Source: Oscillospiraceae bacterium
GTDB taxonomy: Bacteria > Bacillota > Clostridia > Oscillospirales > Acutalibacteraceae
Assembly (NCBI GenBank): GCA_015065615.1
Contig: SVPY01000004.1
Location: 62,001 to 126,000, forward strand
Direction: 5' to 3'
DNA: 64,000 nt
Position numbers and translations under genes: made by a program. Below the pieces are notes generated by a model. It was not told the DNA's origin and did not search any database. It saw nothing but the letters and a program-made list of their open reading frames with translations. This document shows, in pieces, positions 42,427-49,876 of the stretch (positions are counted from its first letter, which is position 1; the number at the start of each line of letters is the position of its first letter).

Positions 42427-43425
42427 ATGGCAACATTTGAAGGTTACGAGAGAAGAGAAGCTAAGATTTTAGCTGCTCTCAAAGAATATGGTATTTCTTC
42501 CATCGATGAATGTAAGGAAATCTGCGATGCTAAGGGTATTGACCCCTATACAATCGTTCAGGAAACACAGCCTATCTGCTTTGAAAACGCAAAGTGGGCT
42601 TACGTTGTAGGTTGTGCTATCGCTATCAAGAAGGGCTGCACAAAGGCTGCTGACGCTGCTGCTGCTATCGGTATCGGTCTTCAGGCTTTCTGTATCCCCG
42701 GCTCCGTTGCTGAAAACCGTAAGGTTGGTCTCGGCCACGGTAACCTCGGCAAGATGCTCCTCTCTGAAGAAACAGAGTGCTTCGCATTCCTCGCCGGTCA
42801 CGAATCCTTCGCAGCTGCTGAAGGCGCTATCAAGATCGCTTTAAACGCTAACAAGGTAAGAACAAAGCCCTTAAGAGTTATCTTAAACGGTCTGGGTAAG
42901 GACGCAGCTCAGATCATCTCCAGAATCAACGGCTTCACATACGTTGAAACAGAGTTTGATCCCTATACAGAAGAAGTTAAGGTAGTATTCGAAAAGCCCT
43001 ACTCCAAGGGTCCCAGAGCAGACGTTAAGTGCTACGGCGCTGATAACGTTCCCGAGGGCGTTGCTATCATGAAGCTCGAAAACGTTGGCGTTTCCATCAC
43101 AGGTAACTCCACTAACCCCACTCGTTTCCAGCACCCCGTTGCAGGTACATACAAGAAGTGGTGTAACGAGAACGGCGTAAATTACTTCTCCGTTGCTTCC
43201 GGCGGCGGTACAGGCCGTACACTCCATCCCGATAATATGGCTGCAGGTCCTGCTTCCTACGGTATGACAGATACAATGGGCCGTATGCACTCCGACGCTC
43301 AGTTTGCAGGTTCTTCTTCCGTTCCTGCTCACGTTGAGATGATGGGTCTTATCGGTGCAGGTAACAACCCCATGGTTGGTATGACAGTTGCTTGCGCAGT
43401 TGCTATTGAAGAGGCTAACAAATAA
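42427..43425 (+). CDS. GGGtGRT family protein
   Basis: 332 residues from the ATG at 42427 (AAGGAGGG 7 bp upstream). Carries the naming motif in FSVASGGGTGRTLHPDNMA near residue 258, plus FCIPGSVAENRKVGLGHGNLG and LAGHESFAAAEGAIKIALNA. The Pfam GGGtGRT family has no proven function. Eleven bases from the scaffold-like gene, same highly biased codon use. A decayed second copy of its 3' end lies at about 43506-43570. Confidence 0.85.
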   Translation: MATFEGYERREAKILAALKEYGISSIDECKEICDAKGIDPYTIVQETQPICFENAKWAYVVGCAIAIKKGCTKAADAAAAIGIGLQAFCIPGSVAENRKVGLGHGNLGKMLLSEETECFAFLAGHESFAAAEGAIKIALNANKVRTKPLRVILNGLGKDAAQIISRINGFTYVETEFDPYTEEVKVVFEKPYSKGPRADVKCYGADNVPEGVAIMKLENVGVSITGNSTNPTRFQHPVAGTYKKWCNENGVNYFSVASGGGTGRTLHPDNMAAGPASYGMTDTMGRMHSDAQFAGSSSVPAHVEMMGLIGAGNNPMVGMTVACAVAIEEANK

Positions 43426-43444
43426 TTAAATAAATTAATGTAAT

Positions 43445-43469
43445 TATGGGAATCCTTCGGGGTTCCCAT
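43445..43469 (+). terminator. Terminator of the GGGtGRT operon
   Basis: Stem ATGGGAATCC / GGGTTCCCAT with a stable TTCG tetraloop, then TTTTTG. Confidence 0.9.
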
Positions 43470-43505
43470 TTTTGCTCCCGCGAGTGACAGGTCGTTACCG
43501 TTCAG

Positions 43506-43573
43506 TTAACAAACCCCGAGGCAAGGTTGACAGTTGCTTGCGCAGCCCCCTCGAAGAGGCTTCTAAGTAATTT
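43506..43573 (+). pseudogene. Remnant 3' end of a second GGGtGRT gene
   Basis: GTTAACAAACCCC...TTGACAGTTGCTTGCGCAG...GAAGAGGCTTCTAAGTAA lines up with the true gene end GTAACAACCCC...ATGACAGTTGCTTGCGCAG...GAAGAGGCTAACAAATAA. The stretch GACAGTTGCTTGCGCAG is identical in both. It retains a stop codon and is followed by its own terminator (43588-43616). It looks like what remains after deletion within a tandem duplication. Confidence 0.75.
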
Positions 43574-43587
43574 AAGAATTTAAAAAT

Positions 43588-43616
43588 TCTATGGGACGGT
43601 TAATTCCGTCCCTTTT
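43588..43616 (+). terminator. Second terminator behind the GGGtGRT remnant
   Basis: Stem GGGACGG / CCGTCCC round a TTAATT-type loop followed by TTTTTTA. It probably belonged to the lost duplicate gene. Confidence 0.8.
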
Positions 43617-43650
43617 TTATTTAATGAATATTGAATTATGAATGATGAAA

Positions 43651-43947
43651 GATTTCTAACGAAATCGTCGCCGAATTACTTCGTAATTACGTGCGCTAAT
43701 GAATAATTATGGGTCTGAAATTTCTTACGAAATTACGGCGTAATGCTTCGCATTTACGGTAGCGATGTAACGTAGGGACAGGTTTTACACCTGTCCTTTA
43801 GATTTTAATCAAGTTTTATGCTTTCGCTTGTAGGGGCCGCCATTGGCGGTCCGCCCAAAACATATCCAATCTCGCGGACAACCGATGGTGCTATATTTGC
43901 AAGCAAATTGCGTCGTAAATTCTTCGAATTTTCGTACGCCCCTACGG
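43651..43947. repeat. Hairpin repeat cluster (short-core copy)
   Basis: 43651-43760 is a string of small hairpins with CTT-type loops and different stems (GATTTCTAACGAAATC, AATTACTTCGTAATT, GAAATTTCTTACGAAATT, AATGCTTCGCATT). 43771-43866 is the short-core version of the composite at 41357-41500, containing CCGCC-ATT-GGCGG. It ends near GTACGCCCCTACGG at 43934-43947. No gene in this 370-bp stretch. Confidence 0.75.
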
Positions 43948-43989
43948 TGTGCGGGGAAAACCGATAAAATCCTATCGCCGAATTAAACC

Positions 43990-44787
43990 TTAATTAACAT
44001 TTTCACATGACGGGGAATGGCCGTAGAAGGCTATATAATTGCGGTAGAAGGTGGTATAGTCGCAGAAGCCGCATTTCAGGAAAACGTCGGTGGGCTTTTC
44101 GCCGTCGCGTATCATTTTTTGCGCCAAAAGCAGGCGCTTTTCCAGAATATATTTTTTGGGGGTCTGGTGAAGCTCCTTTTGAAAAAGCCTGAAAATATAA
44201 CTCTCGCTGACAAAAAGATGCTCGGCAATTTCTTCAATACCGCTTAGTGTGCAGAGGTTTTCGTTGGTATATTTAAGCGCCTTTGAAATTATGGGGGAAA
44301 GGGTGGTTGCCTGCAAAGGCTTTGAACATGGGAAAAGGGTTATGCTGTAAAACAGCTCGCAGAGTAAATGCGGAAGTATTTTTTCAAAGGTCTCACCGCT
44401 GCTGTTTTCAAAATAGAGGTCGCATTTGCGGAAAATATCATCGGCAACGGTGTTGCCCGAAAGATTTATTACCTCCAGATCGTCCCGTAAGAGATTTACG
44501 CTTTCTATTTGGTGAAGGTCGGGCTTAAAAAGAATGTTGTAGCGCTCGTATCTTTCAGGTGAATCGATTTGAATAAAATGATACTGAAACGGTCGGATGA
44601 TTATAAGGTCGCCTTTTTTTAATTTGTACTTTCGGTCCTCAATAACGTGTGTGGCGTCGCCTTCCAGAAAATATATCAGCTCGTAAGAGTTGTGGGTGTG
44701 CATTGAATAAGCGTTGCAGGAAAGATTTTCGGAAACAGAGTGCTTAAAAAATAATTTATCGGTATTGGCAATATAGTCGTCCATCAT
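43990..44787 (-). CDS. AraC-family transcriptional regulator
   Basis: 265 residues. N-terminal cupin sensor (~20-95; HTHNSYELIYFLEGDATHVI with metal/sugar-pocket His, LKKGDLIIIRPFQYH) and C-terminal double helix-turn-helix (~165-262; IEEIAEHLFVSESYIFRLFQ, FLKCGFCDYTTFYRNYIAFY). Divergent from a six-cistron sugar operon and very likely its activator. RBS GGGGTG lies 8 bp before the ATG. Direct repeats in the shared promoter region (44832-44862) are a good operator candidate. Confidence 0.92.
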   Translation of the reverse strand: MMDDYIANTDKLFFKHSVSENLSCNAYSMHTHNSYELIYFLEGDATHVIEDRKYKLKKGDLIIIRPFQYHFIQIDSPERYERYNILFKPDLHQIESVNLLRDDLEVINLSGNTVADDIFRKCDLYFENSSGETFEKILPHLLCELFYSITLFPCSKPLQATTLSPIISKALKYTNENLCTLSGIEEIAEHLFVSESYIFRLFQKELHQTPKKYILEKRLLLAQKMIRDGEKPTDVFLKCGFCDYTTFYRNYIAFYGHSPSCENVN

Positions 44788-44831
44788 AAAAAATTCACCC
44801 CTTTTGAATTTTTATTGTATTATACCTGTTC

Positions 44832-44862
44832 AGTTTTTGCAATATAAAAATGTAGTTTTTGC
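44832..44862 (+). promoter_or_regulatory. AraC-type operator: 9-bp direct repeats 22 bp apart
   Basis: AGTTTTTGC occurs at 44832-44840 and again at 44854-44862, so the copies are 22 bp (two helical turns) apart, as in AraC-family sites. The second abuts the -35 position of a promoter whose -10 TATAAT is at 44888-44893 and whose -35 (TTTTCT) is poor, the arrangement expected for activator-dependent transcription of the sugar operon. Confidence 0.65.
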
Positions 44863-44926
44863 CATTTTCTTTTTAAAAAGTTCATTTTATAATGTGATTA
44901 TGAAAACTTTTAATGGGAGTGATATT

Positions 44927-45997
44927 GTGAAAAAATTAAATTTGGCAATTATCGGTCAGGGACGAAGCGGTAAGGATATTCACGGAAGATATTTTAAAAG
45001 CGAATATAACAGGCACTACATTGTAAAATACGTAGTTGATGCCGACGAGCACCGCCGTAGGGTCGCAGAGGAAATGTACCCCGGGTGTAAGACTTTTTCC
45101 GACTATAAAGAATTACTGAATCTGAAGGATATTGACCTTGTGGTAAATTCTTCATTTTCCCAAATGCACTATCCCATAACCAGGGACCTTTTGCTTCACG
45201 GTAAAAACGTGTTGGTTGAAAAGCCTTTTGCCCGCACCCGTTATGAGTGTGATGAGCTTATAAAAATCGCCGAGGATAAGGGACTTGTTTTGGCGGTATT
45301 CCAGCAGACCTTCCTGGCGCCTTTCTATATTTTTGCCTGCGATACCATCCGCTCGGGTAAACTTGGTGACATCAAGCAGATAAACATCCGTTACAACGGT
45401 TTTTCACGCCGTTGGGACTGGCAGACCTTGCAGAAAAACTGCGCAGGCAGTACCTATAACACAGGGCCTCATCCTATAGGTATGGCGCTGGGTTTCCTTG
45501 ATTTTGATAAGGATGCAAGAGTAGTATATTCAAAGCTCGATACTGCCCTTACAAGCGGCGACGCAGATGATTGCTCCAAGATTCTTATTACTGCGCCTGG
45601 TAAGCCACTTGTTGACGTTGAAATAATGTCGGTAGACGCTTATTCAGGTTATAACGTAAAAATTATGGGCACCAAGGGCACCTTTAAAGCTACCCCCGCC
45701 TCATACGAGATGACTTATATCTCAGACGGCGAAAACCCCGAAAAACCTGTTATCGAAGAGTTTTTGCAGGATGAAAACGGCAACCCGATTTATTGCTCCG
45801 AAAAGCTTATAAAGCACGTTGAAGCCGAAAATTTTACCGGCGACGCCTTCAATACGGGTACTGCAAGTCTTTACGATCAGCTTTATTACAAAATTACCGA
45901 GGGCAGGGATATGACCGTAACTGCTCAGATGGCGGCTAAAATTATTTCGGTTATAGAGCAGGCTCACGCCGAAAATCCATTACCTCTTAAATTTTAA
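44927..45997 (+). CDS. Gfo/Idh/MocA family oxidoreductase
   Basis: 356 residues from a GTG at 44927, which has GGGAG 7 bp upstream; a frame reaching 44804 runs through the promoter. Rossmann fold LAIIGQGRSGKDIHG (residues ~5-19), then VLVEKPFARTRYECDEL with the EKP motif, and an alpha/beta C-terminal domain with GPHPIGMALGFLDFD. NAD(P)-dependent sugar oxidation/reduction at one carbon. First gene of an operon with a second such enzyme, a TIM-barrel protein, nagB and nagA, so its substrate is probably an amino-sugar conjugate (inference). Confidence 0.88.
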   Translation: MKKLNLAIIGQGRSGKDIHGRYFKSEYNRHYIVKYVVDADEHRRRVAEEMYPGCKTFSDYKELLNLKDIDLVVNSSFSQMHYPITRDLLLHGKNVLVEKPFARTRYECDELIKIAEDKGLVLAVFQQTFLAPFYIFACDTIRSGKLGDIKQINIRYNGFSRRWDWQTLQKNCAGSTYNTGPHPIGMALGFLDFDKDARVVYSKLDTALTSGDADDCSKILITAPGKPLVDVEIMSVDAYSGYNVKIMGTKGTFKATPASYEMTYISDGENPEKPVIEEFLQDENGNPIYCSEKLIKHVEAENFTGDAFNTGTASLYDQLYYKITEGRDMTVTAQMAAKIISVIEQAHAENPLPLKF

Positions 45998-46009
45998 GGA
46001 GTGCATTTT

Positions 46010-46873
46010 ATGAAGAAGGTTGTAATTTTAGGCTGTGAAAACAGCCATGCAGATACGTTTTTGAATTTTATAAAAGAAGGCGCTTACCCCGAAATTGAGG
46101 TTTTGGGTGTATACAGCGACGAAGCCGAGGCTGCAAGGAAGCTAAACGGCCAATTCGGCGTAAAAATTATGAAAACTTATACCGAAGCTGTGGGCTTGGC
46201 AGACGGCGTAATCGTAACCGCCCGTCACGGCGATAACCACTATAAATATGCGTCGCCTTACATAAAAGAGGGAGCGGTTATGTTTATCGATAAGCCCTTC
46301 ACCATAAATGAGGAGGAGGCAGTTAAGTTTATTAAAGAGCTTAAAGCTTCAGGTGTGCGTGTAAGCGGCGGCTCCTGCTGTAAATATATTGACTTAGTTC
46401 AGGAAATTAAAAAGGACCACCAAAATAATGTTGGCGGTAAAACGCTGGGAGGTCTTATGCGCGCTCCCGTTACGCTCAAAAACGAATACGGCAACTTTTT
46501 CTTTTACTCTCAGCATCTTGTTGAAATGGTCTGCGAGGCTTACGGCTATTATCCCAAAAGCGTCAAGGCAGATAATGTTAACGGCAACGTGACGGTAGTG
46601 TTTAAATATGAGGGATTTAATATTACGGGTCTTTACGTCAGCGAAAGCTCTTTATATTACGTATCCCGCCACACTTTAAGCGGTGTTAAAGGCTCAGTTG
46701 CCGACGTAAATCCCTGCTTTAAAAAAGAGTTTGATGAATTTTACGGTATGCTTACGGGCAAAGAACAGGAGAGAGACTACGCTGAGCTTATTGCTCCCGT
46801 GTTTGTAATTAACGCAATTAACCGTTCTATGGAAAGCGGCACGGAAGAAGCTGTAAAGAGGTATGAAATCTGA
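46010..46873 (+). CDS. Second Gfo/Idh/MocA-like oxidoreductase
   Basis: 287 residues from the ATG at 46010 (AAGGAG 8 bp upstream). Rossmann start KKVVILGCENSHADTFLNF and IDKPFTINEEEAVKF (DKP replaces EKP). The C-terminal sheet (KSVKADNVNGNVTVVFKYEG) is shorter than in the first paralogue. The pair could form a heteromer or act one after the other. Its stop overlaps the next ATG (TGATG). Confidence 0.82.
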   Translation: MKKVVILGCENSHADTFLNFIKEGAYPEIEVLGVYSDEAEAARKLNGQFGVKIMKTYTEAVGLADGVIVTARHGDNHYKYASPYIKEGAVMFIDKPFTINEEEAVKFIKELKASGVRVSGGSCCKYIDLVQEIKKDHQNNVGGKTLGGLMRAPVTLKNEYGNFFFYSQHLVEMVCEAYGYYPKSVKADNVNGNVTVVFKYEGFNITGLYVSESSLYYVSRHTLSGVKGSVADVNPCFKKEFDEFYGMLTGKEQERDYAELIAPVFVINAINRSMESGTEEAVKRYEI

Positions 46874-47721
46874 TGGGAGACTTTATTTTATCTGCCTTTG
46901 CCGATGAATACTGCGATTCCTTTGAAGAACAGCTTAAGGCTTTAAACAAATTTGGCATAGGCTATATAGAGATACGCCACGTTGACGGAAAAAATATATC
47001 GGTTTTAACTGAAACTGAGGTAAAAGAAGCCAAGGCAAAGCTTGACTTTTTCGGCATAAAGGCTTCTTCAATAGGCTCGCCCATAGGTAAAATCAGCCTT
47101 GGCGGCGATATTGGGGCGCATCTTGAAAGCGCGGGAAAAGTTTTTGAGGCGGCGAATATTTTAGGCGCGAAATACGTAAGGATATTCAGCTTTTACGCCC
47201 CCGAGGGAAAGGGGAAAAGCATTACCGAAATGAAAACCGTGGTTTTTGAAAATTTAGGTAAACTTATCGCACTTGCCCGCAAATACGGTGTGACGCTTTG
47301 CCACGAAAACGAGGCTATGATCTACGGCGATATTCCAAGCCGCTGCCGCGAGATTATGGACTTTTTCGGCGGTGAGATTAAATGCGTTTTCGATATGGGT
47401 AACTTTGTGCTGGAAAACACAGAGACTTACGCCGAAGCTTATGAAATTTTGAAAGATTATATCGCGTATTTTCATATTAAGGATGCCCTATATAAGGGCG
47501 CAATAGTGCCGCCCGGGAAGGGTGAAGCCAAAATAAAAGAGATTATTGAGGCGCACAAGAAGTGTTCAAAGCAGGACTTTTTCGTGTCGCTGGAGCCTCA
47601 TTTACAGACCTTTTCGGGTCTTAACGCTTTGGCGGGACGTTCTTTTGAAAATCCCTATAAATACAAGGATGCAAAGAGCGCATTTTCGGATGCCGTAACT
47701 AAATTCAGGGAGTTGTTTTAA
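46873..47721 (+). CDS. Sugar phosphate isomerase/epimerase (AP_endonuc_2 TIM barrel)
   Basis: 282 residues. Barrel with metal ligands in LCHENEAMIYGD (Glu), KCVFDMGNFVLE (Asp), YFHIKDALYKGAIVPPGKG (His) and FFVSLEPHLQTF (Glu). Members are epimerases, ketose isomerases, or lyases that cleave 3-keto glycosides made by Gfo/Idh/MocA partners. The adjacency to two dehydrogenases favours the last option, but this is inference. Overlaps both neighbours by a base or less, so it is tightly coupled. Confidence 0.85.
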   Translation: MGDFILSAFADEYCDSFEEQLKALNKFGIGYIEIRHVDGKNISVLTETEVKEAKAKLDFFGIKASSIGSPIGKISLGGDIGAHLESAGKVFEAANILGAKYVRIFSFYAPEGKGKSITEMKTVVFENLGKLIALARKYGVTLCHENEAMIYGDIPSRCREIMDFFGGEIKCVFDMGNFVLENTETYAEAYEILKDYIAYFHIKDALYKGAIVPPGKGEAKIKEIIEAHKKCSKQDFFVSLEPHLQTFSGLNALAGRSFENPYKYKDAKSAFSDAVTKFRELF

Positions 47722-48513
47722 GTGAAAAATTTTAAAAAAGACCTTTTAAGTGTCAATATTTACGATACAAGAGCCGAAATGGGTGAAGCCGCGGCAAGGG
47801 ATATTAAAAACTGCATTTTAGCACTGCTTAATAAAAAAGAAAGCATTAATATGATTTTTGCCGCCGCCCCCTCGCAAAACGAGGTGCTGGCTTCTCTGGC
47901 GCTTGACAGGGAGATTCCGTGGAACAGAGTAAACGCTTTTCACATGGATGAATATATCGGCCTTTCAAGCGACGCCCCTCAGGGCTTCGGCAATTTCTTA
48001 AAGGCTCATATTTTCGCCCTTGCGGATTTTAAGAGCGTAAATTACATTGATATTTCGGCTTTAGATGCCGATAAGGAATGTGAGCGCTATGCCGCGCTTT
48101 TGAAGCAGTATCCCACCGATATCGTGGTTATGGGCATAGGTGAAAACGGACATATTGCCTTTAACGACCCGCCCGTTGCCGATTTTAAGGATAAAAAGGC
48201 GGTAAAGGCGGTTATATTGGATGAAATATGCCGTAATCAGCAGGTAAACGACGGTTGCTTCAATAAAATAGAGGAAGTTCCCAAAACTGCAATTACACTT
48301 ACCGTACCCACGCTTTTTGCAGGTGATTATCTTTTCTGCATCGTTCCTGCAAAAACTAAGGCAAAGGCGGTACGGGCAACGCTTAATGACGATATAAACG
48401 AAAAATGCCCCGCAACAATACTTCGCCGCCATAAAAACGCGGTGCTTTATCTTGACAGCGACAGCAGTTCAATAGTTCAATTTTGTGATGGCCATGGAAA
48501 GAATAAAAAGTAA
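47722..48513 (+). CDS. nagB: Glucosamine-6-phosphate deaminase
   Basis: 263 residues starting at GTG directly after the previous stop. Catalytic pieces: FHMDEYIGLSSD (Asp general base), MGIGENGHIAFNDP (His) and AITLTVPTLF. Converts GlcN-6-P to fructose-6-P and ammonia. It ends inside the start of nagA, giving translational coupling. Length and motifs suggest an active enzyme; the ~245-residue family average is slightly exceeded. Confidence 0.93.
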   Translation: MKNFKKDLLSVNIYDTRAEMGEAAARDIKNCILALLNKKESINMIFAAAPSQNEVLASLALDREIPWNRVNAFHMDEYIGLSSDAPQGFGNFLKAHIFALADFKSVNYIDISALDADKECERYAALLKQYPTDIVVMGIGENGHIAFNDPPVADFKDKKAVKAVILDEICRNQQVNDGCFNKIEEVPKTAITLTVPTLFAGDYLFCIVPAKTKAKAVRATLNDDINEKCPATILRRHKNAVLYLDSDSSSIVQFCDGHGKNKK

Positions 48514-49639
48514 TAAAATAATCCTGCCTCAGGGGCTTTTTGACGGTTACGTTTATTTTGAAAACGGAAAGATAATTGACGTAAGCGACAAAGCTTTTGC
48601 GGCGGATAAAGAGTACGATATGACGGGCTTGTACTTAAGCGCAGGCTTCATTGATATTCACACCCACGGCGGCGGCGGAAATCCCTTTGAAGGCAACGAA
48701 GAGCAGATAGTCAATGGGTGCAATTTCCATTTAAAACACGGTACCACCTCAATTTGCCCCACGGTTTCGGCTGCTGAGTTTAATAGTATGGCGCAGTCGG
48801 TAAAAAATATCAAGCAGGCCATGCTGGATAAGCGTGTAAAAGGAACAATAATCGGCGCTCATCTTGAGGGACCTTATCTCTCGGTAAAGCAAACGGGAGC
48901 ACAGTGTGCCGATTTTATTACGCCGCCTTCAAAAGAGGATTATCTTCCCCTTTTGAAGGATTACGGCGAGGTAATTGCCCGCTGGAGCTATGCCCCCGAA
49001 AACGATATTGAAGAGCGCTTTGTAAAGGCACTCAGTAAATACGGCGTTGTGGCGTCTGCAGGTCATACCGACGCTGTATACAGCGATATGGTAAGGGCTA
49101 TGGATAATGGCTGCTGTCTTGTTACGCATCTTTTTTCCTGCACTTCTACCATAACCCGTGACCACGGCTTCAGAAGGCTCGGCGTTATTGAAACGGCTTT
49201 TCTTTCGGATGAAATGTACGTTGAGATAATCTGCGACGGCAAGCATTTGCCTCCGGAACTTATAAAACTCATCTACAAAATAAAGGGCGCGGATAAAATT
49301 GCCCTTGTTACCGACAGCCTTGCCCTTACAGGCACCGACCGAAACCACGGCTTTATGCAGGCAACTGAATATATTATTGAGGACGGCGTGTGTAAGCTTA
49401 TGGACCGCAGCGCCTTTGCAGGCAGTATTGCAACAGCCGACCGACTTGTGCGGGTTGCCGTAAAGGAAGCAGGAATTTCTGTTACCGAGGCAGTTAAAAT
49501 GATTACCGAAACCCCCGCAAAAATTATGAAGCTTAATCATAAAGGCAAAATAGCCCAAGGTTTTGACGCCGATATGGTCGTTTTCGATGATGATATCAAG
49601 GTCAGAAAGGTTTTTGCAAAAGGGGATTTAATATCCTGA
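48488..49639 (+). CDS. nagA: N-acetylglucosamine-6-phosphate deacetylase
   Basis: 383 residues from the ATG at 48488 (48494 is equally possible; both lie within the end of nagB). Metal sites GFIDIHTHGGGGNPFEGN (HxH), GAHLEGPYLS (Glu), SAGHTDAVYSD (His), LVTHLFS (His) and VTDSLALTG (catalytic Asp). Deacetylates GlcNAc-6-P to GlcN-6-P, feeding nagB. Last gene of the AraC-controlled operon; a terminator follows after a short repeat trace. Confidence 0.94.
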   Translation: MAMERIKSNKIILPQGLFDGYVYFENGKIIDVSDKAFAADKEYDMTGLYLSAGFIDIHTHGGGGNPFEGNEEQIVNGCNFHLKHGTTSICPTVSAAEFNSMAQSVKNIKQAMLDKRVKGTIIGAHLEGPYLSVKQTGAQCADFITPPSKEDYLPLLKDYGEVIARWSYAPENDIEERFVKALSKYGVVASAGHTDAVYSDMVRAMDNGCCLVTHLFSCTSTITRDHGFRRLGVIETAFLSDEMYVEIICDGKHLPPELIKLIYKIKGADKIALVTDSLALTGTDRNHGFMQATEYIIEDGVCKLMDRSAFAGSIATADRLVRVAVKEAGISVTEAVKMITETPAKIMKLNHKGKIAQGFDADMVVFDDDIKVRKVFAKGDLIS

Positions 49640-49713
49640 CGTAAAAATTTTTTCTAACGTACGCCCCTACAAGGAGTGCGTAAATAGTACACACCGTATT
49701 GACGGGTAAAATG

Positions 49714-49739
49714 AAAGGGAAGGATAAAACCTTCCCTTT
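49714..49739 (+). terminator. nag operon terminator
   Basis: Stem AAAGGGAAGG / CCTTCCCTTT with a 6-nt loop, followed by TTG. Between it and nagA is a trace of the family B end (GTACGCCCCTAC, about 49659-49670). Confidence 0.85.
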
Positions 49740-49876
49740 TTGTGCGGAGTGAAACATATATTATATTTTTACTTATTTTATACCTTTCTTAAAAACAGAG
49801 AGGTACTATTTTAGTTTTAATTTTAATTTTAATTTTAAATTTTAACTATAACTTTAATTTTAATTTCCGCCGTAAA

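Noticed and set aside
43651-43947. CRISPR array
   Set aside because: Repeats are unequal hairpins with no constant repeat/spacer length, and no cas gene is present anywhere in the window.
48929-49558. 209-residue antisense frame in nagA
   Set aside because: Exact overlap with a well-supported nagA and no family resemblance.
49808-49866. TTTTAA tandem tract as a functional repeat
   Set aside because: Irregular low-complexity AT sequence, also seen at 41310-41350, without fixed period or structure.
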